Positions 34,862 to 43,131 of a stretch of DNA of 64,000 bases are shown here, in pieces (the stretch's first letter is position 1; the number at the start of each line of letters is the position of its first letter). Under the pieces are notes generated by a model that worked only from the letters and a program-made list of their open reading frames with translations, was not told where the DNA came from and did not search any database. The stretch covers positions 1 through 64,000 of the forward strand of contig NZ_DAHXOI010000008.1 of NCBI RefSeq assembly GCF_027364955.1, read 5' to 3'. The translations under genes and the position numbers were made by a program. This stretch comes from Ferrimicrobium sp. (GTDB taxonomy: Bacteria; Actinomycetota; Acidimicrobiia; Acidimicrobiales; Acidimicrobiaceae).

Positions 34862-34944
34862 GGGTCGGTGCCCGAGTGGCCAATGGGAGCAGACTGTAAA
34901 TCTGCCGGCGTACGCCTACGGGGGTTCGAATCCCTCCCGGCCCA
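34862..34944 (+). tRNA. tRNA-Tyr (GTA anticodon)
   Basis: Acceptor stem GGGTCGG/CCGGCCC (one G-U pair), anticodon loop with GTA in GACTGTAAATC, a long class-II variable arm (GCCGGCGTACGCCTAC region) and T arm GGGGGTTCGAATCCCTC. Discriminator is A. CCA is not encoded. It begins 27 bases upstream of the divergent yajQ start and reads on the plus strand. Confidence 0.95.
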
Positions 34945-35006
34945 CCGAGGGGTCTAGCGTGGAGCGATGTGGGAACATCCGCTGCGCGCTAGACTGTAGC
35001 GAGCTC

Positions 35007-36749
35007 ATGGAGAACAACACTAGCGAGCCAAGCGCCGCATCGCACGAGGGACAGCTGCAGGAGAATGGACGGCTTCGTCGTGGGCGAGCCAAGCAATGGG
35101 CACAATCTTCCCAAGGCGCGAGCAAGATTGCTTCCGGTGAAATAGAGGCTGGAAACCGAGTGCAGTCTCGCACCCAAAGCCAATCAGCCAGCGGGACACT
35201 GGGCAGAGCGATCCGTCTTGTTCGGCGGTGGTTTGCTTGGGCCAATGCCGACAATCTCATGCACGTGAACCCTCTTTGGACCGGGTTTATCGGCTCGCTC
35301 TTGGTTTTTCTGGGTTCGCTTCAGGCGAACTCCCCCTTTACGTCCAAGATTCCTGGATCCTGGTATCTTGGCGTCAACGCCACCCCTCACCCAGGGAACG
35401 TGGTTGTTGAACTACTTGCCCAATCGCTGGTCTACTACGGCCTTATCCTGACCGGTGTCGCCTGGCTGAGAATCGTGGTGGGTAGTCGTCGTGGTGAGGA
35501 ACTGCGTCATAAGTGGCTCTTGTTTGGGCTGTGGATTTTGCCGTTGATGGTGGCTGGACCGCTTTTTTCACGGGACGTATACTCCTATGCCGCGCAGGGT
35601 CGTATGGTTACGCTTGGTATCAACCCTTACAGTGGTGGCCCCGCGCTACTCGGGAACAGCGCCTATCGATCGACGGTCGACCCGTTGTGGGGTATGGCAA
35701 AGGCGCCCTATGGCCCATTGTTTCTTGCGTTGGCGGGAGGACTTGTTGAGCTGGCTGGTCACTCTCCACTGCTGACCGTGCTGCTTTTGCGGCTGGTCGC
35801 CCTTATCTCGGTCGTGGTCATTGGGATTTTTGTTCTTAAGATTGCTGATCTGTTGGGAGTGAATCGTGATCTTGCTTTTGCTCTCTCAGCAGCAAATCCT
35901 ATTCTGCTCTATACCTTCGCATCCGCAGGGCATAACGATGCGCTGATGACTGCACTGATGCTTGTGGGGATCTACCTTTTCCTCAAGGATCGGAGGTTGG
36001 CTGGTATTGTCGTGGTGGCTTTGGCGGCGTCCGTCAAGGTCCCAGCGATTGTAGCGATTGGTTTTATGGGCTACCACTGGAGCAACTCCGAGCGGGTACT
36101 GAGCAAACTCCGCGGGCTGGTCATCGCCGTGATGCTGACGGTGGCGATTTTCTACCTGCTGGGGCTTGTCACCCATTTAGGGATGGGCTGGATTCCTGCC
36201 CTATCCACACCGGGTTCGGTACTGTCGTTCGAGGACCCGATCATCCTCGTGGGTTACGCATTAGGTTGGGTGTTGGCGCACCTTGGCCTACCGTTTGGAC
36301 CGCATTTCGTGGTTGGTGTCTTCCGCGCTATCGGTGATGTGCTTATTTTGCTCATCGGAGGGATCACCATCCTTGGGAGCCGTCGCTCGAATATCGTAAG
36401 GTTGACCGGCGTTGTACTTGTGGTGACTGTTGTACTTGGACCGGTTATCTGGCCATGGTATCTGGGTTGGGGAATAGTGTTGTTGGCGCTTGGAGCTGGA
36501 GATTTGACCGTAGATTTTCTGGTGCTTCTCACCCTGTCTGCGATGCCTATTGATTTCCTAGGGGCACCAACTGCTTTTGCATGGATCGGTTACGCGGGGC
36601 TCGTCACTGTCCTCTATCGTCGGCGGGCGAGTCTCTTCCGCGAGGCCGGCGAGGTCTATGATGGGTTTCGAGCGGCCCTTGGAGAGGCTGTTCCTGCCCG
36701 TTACCAGCGCTGGTTGCCTCAATTCGTTCGCATTGCCACTGATTCGTGA
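35007..36749 (+). CDS. MptB-like polyprenol-phosphomannose-dependent mannosyltransferase
   Basis: This 580-residue membrane protein (about 12-13 helices after a 75-residue hydrophilic head) has the family hallmarks of GT-C alpha-1,6-mannosyltransferases: LFSRDVYSYAAQGRM with the acidic SRD catalytic pair, GINPYSGGP, VDPLWGMAKAPYGPLFL, and FASAGHNDALM. Mycobacterial MptA/MptB use polyprenyl-phosphate mannose to elongate the mannan core of lipoglycans on the outer face of the membrane. The exact acceptor here is unknown. ATG 35007 is taken as the start. GTG 34959 would begin 15 bases after the tRNA and is possible. Neither has a strong ribosome-binding site. Confidence 0.82.
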   Translation: MENNTSEPSAASHEGQLQENGRLRRGRAKQWAQSSQGASKIASGEIEAGNRVQSRTQSQSASGTLGRAIRLVRRWFAWANADNLMHVNPLWTGFIGSLLVFLGSLQANSPFTSKIPGSWYLGVNATPHPGNVVVELLAQSLVYYGLILTGVAWLRIVVGSRRGEELRHKWLLFGLWILPLMVAGPLFSRDVYSYAAQGRMVTLGINPYSGGPALLGNSAYRSTVDPLWGMAKAPYGPLFLALAGGLVELAGHSPLLTVLLLRLVALISVVVIGIFVLKIADLLGVNRDLAFALSAANPILLYTFASAGHNDALMTALMLVGIYLFLKDRRLAGIVVVALAASVKVPAIVAIGFMGYHWSNSERVLSKLRGLVIAVMLTVAIFYLLGLVTHLGMGWIPALSTPGSVLSFEDPIILVGYALGWVLAHLGLPFGPHFVVGVFRAIGDVLILLIGGITILGSRRSNIVRLTGVVLVVTVVLGPVIWPWYLGWGIVLLALGAGDLTVDFLVLLTLSAMPIDFLGAPTAFAWIGYAGLVTVLYRRRASLFREAGEVYDGFRAALGEAVPARYQRWLPQFVRIATDS

Positions 36750-36813
36750 TCCTCTCGCAGGAGATCACTGTGGGTAGGTCGGTGTTCCGCGATGACGATC
36801 AGCTGGTTATCTC

Positions 36814-37479
36814 ATGAGTGAGCAGACTGAGGAACGGATTGAGGAAGCTGTTGCTACGCTGTCGACCCAACATGCCTTGATGGCCCAGTTCGCAAGGCTC
36901 TACGGCACCCCGCGCCTTTACCGGGATTCGTTCGATCCGGGTCGAAGGGATGAGCAGGGTCGAAGGGGCATGCGCGATGATAGCGATGCGTTCGGCTTCT
37001 TGGTGGAGACTCTGGTCTATCAACAGCTGTCGGGGTCGTCGGCGCGAGCGATCCTTGATCGTTTGATCTTGGCTACCGGACTAGAGATCGACGCGATTCG
37101 TGGACTTGGTGATGAAGAACTGCGCCGTATCGGGCTTTCGGGTCCGAAGATAAAGACGTTGGAGCGGCTCTGCGCCAGCGTCACTCGTGAGGAGCTTGCG
37201 CAACTCGCTTGCTGCGATGATGAGACGGTCCGAAGTTATATTGTGGGACTCTACGGCTTTGGCGAGTGGAGTGCAGATATGTATCTGATGTTTCATCTGC
37301 AGCGGCTCGATGTCTGGCCGGTGGGTGATCTGGCGATGCGAAGAAGCGTTGAGCGACATCTGGCCGATAATCGTACGATGACGTTGTCGGAGTTGGTGGC
37401 CCAAGGTGAGCACTTTCGACCGTTCCGTTCCCTGGCTGCATGGTATTTTTGGGCTGATGATCACGCACAGGGCCGTTAG
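36814..37479 (+). CDS. DNA-3-methyladenine glycosylase (AlkA-like, HhH-GPD)
   Basis: The 221-residue protein belongs to the helix-hairpin-helix base-excision glycosylases. It has ETLVYQQLSGSSA near the N-terminal side, the first helix GLGDEELRRIGLSGPKIKTL, the hairpin GLYGFGEWSADMYLMF and the catalytic Asp in WPVGDLAMRR. It excises alkylated purines such as 3-methyladenine. It lacks the N-terminal TBP-like domain of E. coli AlkA, as do many short relatives, and shows no four-Cys iron-sulfur loop, which argues against endonuclease III or MutY. It begins 64 bases after the mannosyltransferase gene, whose stop it follows on the same strand. Confidence 0.88.
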   Translation: MSEQTEERIEEAVATLSTQHALMAQFARLYGTPRLYRDSFDPGRRDEQGRRGMRDDSDAFGFLVETLVYQQLSGSSARAILDRLILATGLEIDAIRGLGDEELRRIGLSGPKIKTLERLCASVTREELAQLACCDDETVRSYIVGLYGFGEWSADMYLMFHLQRLDVWPVGDLAMRRSVERHLADNRTMTLSELVAQGEHFRPFRSLAAWYFWADDHAQGR

Positions 37480-37534
37480 CGATTCAGGTAGCGCAAGCGG
37501 GGCAGAGCAGTTCTTCGCTCGGATTTGGGTTCTG

Positions 37535-38047
37535 TTATCGGAGCTGTCGCTGTAAAATCGCCATATCGAGCCACTTGCCGAACTTGCGACCGATCTCATG
37601 TTCAACGCCTACGAGCCTGAATTCACAGCTGAGATGGAGCTGTAACGAGGCTCGATGGTCGGCGACGATGTGAGCGATGCAGCTATGGAAGCCTAATGAG
37701 GTTGCCGTTGCCAACAGGTGCTCCAACAACAGATGTCCAACACCCTGTCGTTGATGTAGGGGGTCGATATAGACGGAGTCCTCCACAGTGGAGTTGTACC
37801 CCGCTCGAGGGCGAAAGGGGGAGATGGTTGCGTAACCGATCGGATGATCATCTTGCACCGCAACCAACGCTGGATAGATGCCAGAGTGCAGCTCCAGCCA
37901 GCGTTCTTGCTCGAGACGAGTGCGGGGTTCTAAGTCGAGCGTCGCCGTAGATGACAGCACGGCGTGGTTATAGATTTGGCGTAGGATCTCCCCGTCCTCT
38001 GGGAGGATGTGGCGGATCATGATGGGTGAGGATATTGGCAGGGTCAT
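37535..38047 (-). CDS. GNAT family N-acetyltransferase (phosphinothricin acetyltransferase-like)
   Basis: The 170-residue product shows the GNAT order: IRHILPEDGEILRQIYNHAV, the TATLDLEPRT stretch common to Pat/MnaT-type enzymes, beta strands ending VEDSVYIDPLHQRQGVG with the acetyl-CoA pyrophosphate loop RQGVGHLL, and an aromatic/charged end with EIGRKFGKWLDMAIL. These enzymes acetylate small amines such as methionine derivatives or phosphinothricin-like compounds. The real substrate cannot be inferred. ATG 38047 or ATG 38020 (MIRHILP) may be the start. Neither has a clear ribosome-binding site. It is convergent with the glycosylase gene (55-base gap). Confidence 0.85.
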   Translation of the reverse strand: MTLPISSPIMIRHILPEDGEILRQIYNHAVLSSTATLDLEPRTRLEQERWLELHSGIYPALVAVQDDHPIGYATISPFRPRAGYNSTVEDSVYIDPLHQRQGVGHLLLEHLLATATSLGFHSCIAHIVADHRASLQLHLSCEFRLVGVEHEIGRKFGKWLDMAILQRQLR

Positions 38048-38217
38048 TGCCAGGACTCGGAGTGGTAGCGGAGACGAACAGCGGGGGGACCCTGTGGAGT
38101 CGTGTTCACGGGATCCTGATCAATGGGAGAATGTGGAGGACTGAGCCCACGAAAGTGAGTAGGGTGTGAGGATCAATTCTCATGACCTAGTATCATAGAT
38201 TGAGCCTTATACGTATT

Positions 38218-38290
38218 GCCCCCTTAGCTCAGTCGGCAGAGCACAGCCATGGTAAGGCTGGTGTCGTCGGTTCGATTCCGACAGGGGGCT
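38218..38290 (+). tRNA. tRNA-Thr (GGT anticodon)
   Basis: Acceptor GCCCCCT/AGGGGGC, D arm AGCTC...GAGC, anticodon stem CAGCC/GGCTG with loop ATGGTAA (anticodon GGT), T arm GTCGGTTCGATTCCGAC, discriminator T. CCA is not encoded. It is the first gene of the tRNA-Thr, tRNA-Met, rpmG cluster, a common bacterial arrangement upstream of secE-nusG. A TATCAT box at 38191-38196 could be the -10 element of its promoter. Confidence 0.96.
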
Positions 38291-38296
38291 CTGCAA

Positions 38297-38370
38297 GGCG
38301 GCGTAGCTCAGTAGGTAAGAGCACACGGCTCATAATCGTGGGGTCGTCGGTTCGAGTCCGACCGCCGCTA
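38297..38370 (+). tRNA. tRNA-Met (CAT anticodon), elongator type
   Basis: Starts 6 bases after tRNA-Thr. Acceptor GGCGGCG/CGCCGCT pairs throughout (with one terminal G-U), so the unpaired first base of an initiator tRNA is absent. Anticodon stem CACGG/TCGTG encloses CTCATAA (CAT). The sequence resembles actinobacterial elongator tRNA-Met. A lysidine-modified tRNA-Ile2 is less likely. Discriminator A, CCA not encoded. Confidence 0.92.
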
Positions 38371-38661
38371 CTGTGTCCGGGTAGGGCCATCGCCCGGGCT
38401 ATCAACCAGGTTGCTCGCGACCTCGGGCTGCTCGACGTTGTCGTGTTGTTACGGGTCTGGCGGAGTTCGGCGCTTGGTGGACGTAATCGTTCATTACGGT
38501 GAGGTGGAGACGGTCGTGCTTGGAGTGAACGCCAAGGTTGGACTTGCTAAGGTGTAGTGGTAGCCGTGGCCGGTGCCGATTATTCTTATAGTTGAGTTTC
38601 GGTTCGGGGTTTTGATGTTGGTCGTGTTGATTGTTCATGATGCGGCTCAGAGAGGTAAATA
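38371..38661. other. Intergenic stretch between tRNA-Met and rpmG
   Basis: About 290 bases without a recognisable gene. It becomes T-rich toward rpmG, which suits a promoter, and contains a short perfect hairpin GTAAT/ATTAC near 38481-38495. I could not fix -35/-10 boxes. rpmG may be transcribed from here or by read-through from the tRNA genes. Confidence 0.5.
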
Positions 38662-38826
38662 ATGGCAAAAAATGAGAAGCGGGTCAAGGTTACGTTGGCT
38701 TGCGAAGAGTGCAAGCGTCGCAACTACATCACGACGAAGAACAAGCAGAATGATCGCGAGCGCATCGAGATGCGCAAGTTCTGCCAGTGGGATCGCCGTC
38801 ATACCCTTCACAAGGAGACACGCTGA
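38662..38826 (+). CDS. rpmG: 50S ribosomal protein L33
   Basis: A 54-residue protein reading [18 protein letters not shown], then [11 protein letters not shown] and ending HTLHKETR, the L33 pattern. The first zinc-type pair is present (Cys14-x2-Cys17) but the second is incomplete: the KFCxxC position reads KFCQWD, so only one Cys remains there. The protein may still fold, as zinc-free L33 forms exist, but this half-motif is uncommon. The start has AGAGAGGT 6 bases upstream. Its last codons AAG GAG also look like a ribosome-binding site for the sigma factor gene that follows. Confidence 0.93.
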   Translation: MAKNEKRVKVTLACEECKRRNYITTKNKQNDRERIEMRKFCQWDRRHTLHKETR

Positions 38827-39410
38827 CCGCGCCAAAGGCGTTGCAGGCCGTTGGTGACCTCAAGCCAAGCTTCGAGGAGATCCTGAAGAGGACTCAACGG
38901 GCCAGTGCGAGTCTGGCGATGAGGATTTTGGGAGATGCTGAGAGCGTCGGCGATGTGCTGCAGGATGCCTATCTCAACGTCTATCGTTCGCTGGAGCGCT
39001 TTCGGGGAGACTCCAAATGTGAGACCTGGGTTTACCGAATCGTAGTGAACTCTGCACTTGGTCATCTTCGCGCTCGGAATCGGATTACTCATCGGGAATG
39101 CTCGCTTGAGGTGTGTTCACCGATTGCATCGGAGGTGAGTCGCGAGGACCCCAACGAGTCCACGGCCGCTGTGGTGGATCTCATCGCGCTACTCGATAGG
39201 GTACCACTCTCAACGCGAGAGTTACTTGTGATGCGATACGGCATGGGCTATAGCGTTCGGATGATCGCTGATGCGACGGGTCAAACAGAGTCAAACGTGA
39301 AGGTTCGCTTGTATCGTGCGCGTAAGCAGCTAGCCCTTCTCTTTGCTCAAGAGGCGGCCAACTCGGCAACAGAGGGTGCCAACGATGGGGATCCCCTGAT
39401 AAGCTGGTAG
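38823..39410 (+). CDS. ECF-type RNA polymerase sigma factor
   Basis: The protein (about 195 residues) has sigma region 2 ([49 protein letters not shown], about 35-85) and region 4 ([27 protein letters not shown] then [15 protein letters not shown]), with no regions 1 or 3, so it is an ECF (group IV) sigma. The start is uncertain. CTG 38823 overlaps the rpmG stop (CTGA) and lies 5 bases after AAGGAG. GTG 38787 would overlap rpmG by 40 bases, and TTG 38841 has a poor site. No anti-sigma gene is adjacent: tRNA-Trp follows 7 bases after the stop. Placement between rpmG and secE is unusual. Confidence 0.85.
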   Translation: MTAPKALQAVGDLKPSFEEILKRTQRASASLAMRILGDAESVGDVLQDAYLNVYRSLERFRGDSKCETWVYRIVVNSALGHLRARNRITHRECSLEVCSPIASEVSREDPNESTAAVVDLIALLDRVPLSTRELLVMRYGMGYSVRMIADATGQTESNVKVRLYRARKQLALLFAQEAANSATEGANDGDPLISW

Positions 39411-39417
39411 CCCATAG

Positions 39418-39490
39418 AGGGTAGTAGCTCAATTGGTAGAGCACCGGTCTCCAAAACCGGGGGTTGGGGGTTCGAGTCCCTCCTGCCCTG
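39418..39490 (+). tRNA. tRNA-Trp (CCA anticodon)
   Basis: Acceptor AGGGTAG/CTGCCCT, D arm AGCTC...GAGC, anticodon loop TCTCCAAAA with CCA, T arm GGGGGTTCGAGTCCCTC, discriminator G as expected for tryptophan. The 3' CCA is not encoded. It lies immediately upstream of secE, a widespread bacterial arrangement. Confidence 0.97.
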
Positions 39491-39530
39491 CTGGTAGAGT
39501 GGCAACTTTTGTGAAGTACGAGGTTTTGAC

Positions 39531-39818
39531 GTGAATCGCGAGACGAAGCGGTTGATGGCGCGCCAACAGATGGCGCCAGAGAAGAAGCAGGACGCTGTCC
39601 GCCGTTCGAAGACGAAATCGAAGCGGACCAGGGAAAAAGGCCGTATTCGTGCCTATTTCAGTTCAGTCATCGCCGAGCTGAAGCTGGTGGATTGGCCGAC
39701 TCGAGCCCAGGTGCGAAGTTACGCTACCGTTGTGTTCGTTACGCTTGTTTTTGTAGTGGGTCTTATCTTTTTGTTGAACCTCCTGTTCTCGACCGGTGTG
39801 ACCAAGCTGTACGGTTGA
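39531..39818 (+). CDS. secE: Preprotein translocase subunit SecE
   Basis: A 95-residue protein with a Lys/Arg-rich cytoplasmic head, the SecE amphipathic helix and hinge [20 protein letters not shown], and one membrane helix (about 67-88). SecE clamps SecY in the Sec translocon. The start is GTG 39531. Some actinobacteria have a long N-terminus, but this one is short to medium. nusG begins 26 bases later, the normal secE-nusG pair. Confidence 0.95.
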   Translation: MNRETKRLMARQQMAPEKKQDAVRRSKTKSKRTREKGRIRAYFSSVIAELKLVDWPTRAQVRSYATVVFVTLVFVVGLIFLLNLLFSTGVTKLYG

Positions 39819-39844
39819 GGCAGAGGATTGTGGGAGTAGTAGCG

Positions 39845-40669
39845 GTGTCAGACGAACAGGTTTCCGGTGAGGACGTTTCTGGTGGAGTTTTCCAGCAGGC
39901 CAATGGTGTGGGCGAGGAGAGTGCTCATGCTTTCGCAGGCGATAGCGGAGAAGATCTGCGTGGTGACGGTGCGCTAAGCACTGATGAGTTTGTCGACGGA
40001 GATCCGGCCCAGGGTGACGCGGTTCCGAATGACGTCACCGATGATGATGCAGTTGCTGATGATGCTTCTGGGGTCGACGGTGTTGAGGAGGAGTTTCTTG
40101 ACGAGGTCGTAGAGTCTCCATACGATCGTGCTGGAGCTTGGTACGTGGTGCATTGTTATTCGGGTTACGAGAACAAAGTGAAGACAAACCTCTTTGCTCG
40201 TGTCAAGTCACTCAACCTTGATGAGCGAATCTATGAGGTCGAGATCCCGATGGAGGATGTGGCCGAGATCAAGAATGGCAAAAGAGTGTCGGTCCGCCGC
40301 AAGGTGTTTCCTGGGTACGTGATGGTCCGAGCTGACATGGACGACGAGGTGTGGACAGCGATCCGTAACACGCCAGGGATCACCTCATTTGTAGGATCTG
40401 GATCTAAACCAACCCCACTTTCGAAACGAGAAGTGGAGTCGATGCTCGCGTTCAAGACACCAGAAGAGATGCGAACGACGACCGTCCGCAAGCCGACCCA
40501 TGGATTTGAGATTGGCGATACAGTACAGGTCAAAGAGGGTCCGTTGGCTGACTTTTCGGGACAGATCTCTGAGATCAACGCTGATCAGATGAAACTCAAG
40601 GTACTTTTCAATATCTTTGGGCGCGAGACGCCTGTGGAGCTCGACTTCTCACAGGTTACCAAAATCTAG
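39845..40669 (+). CDS. nusG: Transcription termination/antitermination protein NusG
   Basis: NusG links RNA polymerase to Rho or the ribosome. Residues about 97-205 form the NGN domain ([45 protein letters not shown]) and about 217-274 the KOW domain ([18 protein letters not shown] ... [16 protein letters not shown]). The first 95 residues are a strongly acidic, low-complexity tail, typical in kind for actinobacteria. GTG 39845 follows GGGAG by 9 bases. GTG 39830 is possible. A 5-bp hairpin ACGGT/ACCGT lies 9 bases after the stop, so rplK may have its own promoter. Confidence 0.96.
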   Translation: MSDEQVSGEDVSGGVFQQANGVGEESAHAFAGDSGEDLRGDGALSTDEFVDGDPAQGDAVPNDVTDDDAVADDASGVDGVEEEFLDEVVESPYDRAGAWYVVHCYSGYENKVKTNLFARVKSLNLDERIYEVEIPMEDVAEIKNGKRVSVRRKVFPGYVMVRADMDDEVWTAIRNTPGITSFVGSGSKPTPLSKREVESMLAFKTPEEMRTTTVRKPTHGFEIGDTVQVKEGPLADFSGQISEINADQMKLKVLFNIFGRETPVELDFSQVTKI

Positions 40670-40734
40670 CCTTGTCTCACGGTACTTTCTCACCGTAGTT
40701 GAGGCGAGCGCGGGCCCTTAGGCTGCGCAGCGTA

Positions 40735-40740
40735 TATACT
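40735..40740 (+). promoter_or_regulatory. Possible -10 box before rplK
   Basis: TATACT lies 31 bases before the rplK start in the 102-base nusG-rplK gap. No good -35 match lies 16-18 bases upstream, so this is a suggestion only. It would give a short leader for an rplK-rplA transcript. Confidence 0.3.
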
Positions 40741-40771
40741 TGTCTGGTTCAATGTAAGGAGTTCAATCATC

Positions 40772-41200
40772 GTGGCAAAGAAACGTGTCGCCGCCATCGT
40801 CAAGATCAATTTGCCTGCTGGGGCGGCAACCCCGGCTCCTCCTGTGGGTACTGCGCTCGGACCGCATGGGATTCAGACCATGGAGTTCGTGAAGCAATAC
40901 AATGCCGCTACCGAGGCGCAGCGTGGCCAAGTTATCCCGGTGGAGGTCACGATCTTTGAGGATCGCTCCTTCAGTTTTGTTCTCAAGACCCCACCGACAT
41001 CGGAGCTCTTGAAGCAGGCGGCTGGCTTGGAGAAGGGGTCTGCCACCAACCGTCGGGCTTTGGTGGGAACGGTGACGAGAGACCAGGTCGAGGAGATCGC
41101 CAAGACCAAGATGCCTGATCTGAACGCCTTCAACTTGGAATCTGCCATGAAGCAGGTGATCGGCACTGCGATGTCAATGGGTCTTACCGTTGCTGAATAA
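40772..41200 (+). CDS. rplK: 50S ribosomal protein L11
   Basis: L11 (142 residues) forms the GTPase-associated centre with 23S rRNA. Typical features are [23 protein letters not shown] at the N-terminus with the conserved prolines of the linker and antibiotic-facing region, [10 protein letters not shown], and the rRNA-binding C-terminal domain ending [17 protein letters not shown] 40772 has AAGGAG 9 bases upstream. It precedes rplA by 42 bases. Confidence 0.97.
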   Translation: MAKKRVAAIVKINLPAGAATPAPPVGTALGPHGIQTMEFVKQYNAATEAQRGQVIPVEVTIFEDRSFSFVLKTPPTSELLKQAAGLEKGSATNRRALVGTVTRDQVEEIAKTKMPDLNAFNLESAMKQVIGTAMSMGLTVAE

Positions 41201-41242
41201 TCGGATTCTCGTGTTGACGAGTTGGAGAGTTTGGAGTTACTA

Positions 41243-41965
41243 ATGGCTGGAAAAGTGTATTCGGAGCAGATCGCCAAGGTTGATGTTGAGAGGTTGTATC
41301 AGCCTCGTGAGGCTCTTGAACTCGTGCAGGCGTTGAGTAAGGCGAAGTTCGATGAGACCGTTGAGCTCGCAGTTCGTCTCGGTGTTGACCCACGAAAGGC
41401 TGATCAGATGGTACGTGGCACGGTAGCCTTGCCAAATGGTACCGGTCGAGTGGTTCGTATCGCTGTCTTTGCAGCTGGTGAGGCCGCTGCAGAAGCGAGG
41501 GAAGCTGGCGCGGATGTGGTTGGCGCGGACGATCTGGTGGAGCGCGTGACTGGTGGTTTTCTCGATTTCGACGTGGCGATCGCCACGCCGGATTTGATGG
41601 GACAGGTAGGTCGTCTGGGTAGAGTGCTAGGTCCGCGAGGTCTGATGCCGAACCCGCGAACTGGTACGGTGACGATGGAGGTTGGCAAAGCCGTCGCGGA
41701 GTTCAAGGCGGGTCGTGTGGAGTTTCGAACCGATAAGGTGGGCAATGTGCATGTGCCGATCGGTAAGGTATCCTTCACAACCGTGGCATTGCTGGAAAAC
41801 TTTAGAGCGGTAATCGATGAGCTCGCTCGCGCAAAGCCGGCCTCCGCAAAGGGTCGTTACTTCCGTTCGGTGCACGTCAGCGCGACCATGACTCCCTCGG
41901 TCGGGCTCGATCCCAACAGGATCCGCCTTGTGGACGAAGATTTTCTCGCTGTTGGGGCTGCATAG
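41243..41965 (+). CDS. rplA: 50S ribosomal protein L1
   Basis: L1 (240 residues) builds the mobile stalk at the E site. It shows [33 protein letters not shown], the domain-II core [20 protein letters not shown] and the returning domain-I segment with [18 protein letters not shown] 41243 is preceded by GGAG 8 bases away. The upstream GTT/TTG region from 41222 is not conserved. As in other bacteria L1 probably represses its own L11-L1 mRNA, though I did not identify the site. Confidence 0.97.
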   Translation: MAGKVYSEQIAKVDVERLYQPREALELVQALSKAKFDETVELAVRLGVDPRKADQMVRGTVALPNGTGRVVRIAVFAAGEAAAEAREAGADVVGADDLVERVTGGFLDFDVAIATPDLMGQVGRLGRVLGPRGLMPNPRTGTVTMEVGKAVAEFKAGRVEFRTDKVGNVHVPIGKVSFTTVALLENFRAVIDELARAKPASAKGRYFRSVHVSATMTPSVGLDPNRIRLVDEDFLAVGAA

Positions 41966-41984
41966 TCACCATCTCTGCTAGAGT

Positions 41985-42085
41985 GTAAGACGCCTCGATT
42001 CGCTCAAGAGGTCCGGTGCTGTTGCTTAAATCCTGTGATGGGTGCCCGACGAAGCGATCTCTCCGAGTCAGGCAAAAGTTGTAAG
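41985..42085 (+). ncRNA. Probable L10 leader (ribosomal protein autoregulatory RNA)
   Basis: The 128-base gap between rplA and rplJ contains TTAAATCCTGTGATGGGTG near 42025-42043, which resembles the conserved kink/loop segment of the bacterial L10 leader bound by the L10-L12 complex, flanked by G/C-rich segments able to pair. Position just before rplJ fits. Boundaries are approximate and a covariance-model search would decide. Confidence 0.5.
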
Positions 42086-42093
42086 GAGAGAAA

Positions 42094-42624
42094 ATGGTCG
42101 AGAATCCGCGTCCCGCAAAGGTCGCTGTCGTCGAAGAGGTGCGAGCGAAGCTTGTCGCCCACGATGTGGTCTTTGTCACTGAGTACCGTGGCCTAAAGGT
42201 TGCCGATTTACAGGTCCTCCGCTCCCAGCTCCGGACCGTTGGAGCAGAATACAAGGTGTTTAAGAATACCTTGGTGCGGATCGCCGCTGTTGAGGCAGGT
42301 AGTGAGGTACTCGTTGGGCTTCTCACCGGGCCAAGTGGTCTGGTCTTTAGTGGTCCCGATGCCGCAGCAACAGCGAAGGCACTGCGCGAATTTTCGCGCA
42401 CCAATGAATCGCTCGTCGTCAAGGGGGCACTCTTTGACGGTCAGTTGCTGGATCAGTCTGCCGTGTTCGCATTGGCGAACTTGCCAAGTCGTGAGGTGCT
42501 GCTAGCGCAGCTGGCTGGTCTGATCGCTGCACCAATGGTCTCGTTCGCTTCGGCATTGAATGCGCTTCCTCGTGACTTTGCATACGGGTTGAAGGCATTG
42601 GTCGATCAGCGAGAGGCTGCCTAG
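42094..42624 (+). CDS. rplJ: 50S ribosomal protein L10
   Basis: L10 (176 residues) anchors L7/L12 dimers to the ribosome. Family landmarks are VFVTEYRGLKVADLQVLRSQLR, the KVFKNTLVRIA segment, and the C-terminal helix that binds L12 (LAGLIAAPMVSFASALNALPRDFAYGL region). ATG 42094 is preceded by AAGGAGAG. The gene follows a likely autoregulatory leader and precedes rplL by 112 bases. Confidence 0.97.
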   Translation: MVENPRPAKVAVVEEVRAKLVAHDVVFVTEYRGLKVADLQVLRSQLRTVGAEYKVFKNTLVRIAAVEAGSEVLVGLLTGPSGLVFSGPDAAATAKALREFSRTNESLVVKGALFDGQLLDQSAVFALANLPSREVLLAQLAGLIAAPMVSFASALNALPRDFAYGLKALVDQREAA

Positions 42625-42736
42625 CGTGATGGATACGACGGGGTCATACTCGTCGGTCTCCCACTAGACGTTCGTAATAAGTAGCTCGACATAGTCGTTA
42701 GCGTAATCGTCCTCGACAGGACACGAAAGGAAACCA

Positions 42737-43126
42737 ATGGCAGATGTGCAAGCGTTGCTTGACCAGATCTCTGAGATGACGGTAATCGAGCTCTCTGAGC
42801 TTTTGAAGGCCTTTGAGGAGCGCTTCGGTGTCACCGCAGCCGCTCCGGTAGCTGTTGCTGCTGCGGGCGCGGCCACCGGTGGTGCTGGTGAGGCTGCAGC
42901 GGCCGCTGAAGAGCAGGATGAGTTCGATGTCATCTTGACGGCGGCTGGTGAGAAGAAGATCCAAGTCATCAAAGAGGTGCGCGCGCTCACCAATCTTGGG
43001 CTTAAGGAAGCCAAGGATCTTGTCGATGCAGCTCCGAAGCCGGTGCTCGAGAAGGCCTCGAAGGAGGATGCCGAAAAGGCTAAGGCGCAGCTGGAAGCCG
43101 CTGGCGCTACTGTTGAGTTGAAGTAA
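42737..43126 (+). CDS. rplL: 50S ribosomal protein L7/L12
   Basis: L7/L12 (129 residues) recruits translation GTPases. It has the N-terminal dimerisation domain ([19 protein letters not shown]), the flexible Ala/Gly-rich hinge (about 37-58, [16 protein letters not shown] type) and the C-terminal domain with [20 protein letters not shown] and [18 protein letters not shown] 42737 follows AAAGGA. A large inverted repeat stands between this gene and rpoB. Confidence 0.98.
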   Translation: MADVQALLDQISEMTVIELSELLKAFEERFGVTAAAPVAVAAAGAATGGAGEAAAAAEEQDEFDVILTAAGEKKIQVIKEVRALTNLGLKEAKDLVDAAPKPVLEKASKEDAEKAKAQLEAAGATVELK

Positions 43127-43131
43127 CGTTC

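Noticed and set aside
36814-37479. Endonuclease III or MutY
   Set aside because: The HhH-GPD fold is present but the C-terminal four-cysteine iron-sulfur loop is missing.
38297-38370. Initiator tRNA-fMet or tRNA-Ile2 for the CAT tRNA
   Set aside because: The acceptor stem pairs at position 1, unlike an initiator, and the anticodon arm resembles elongator tRNA-Met.
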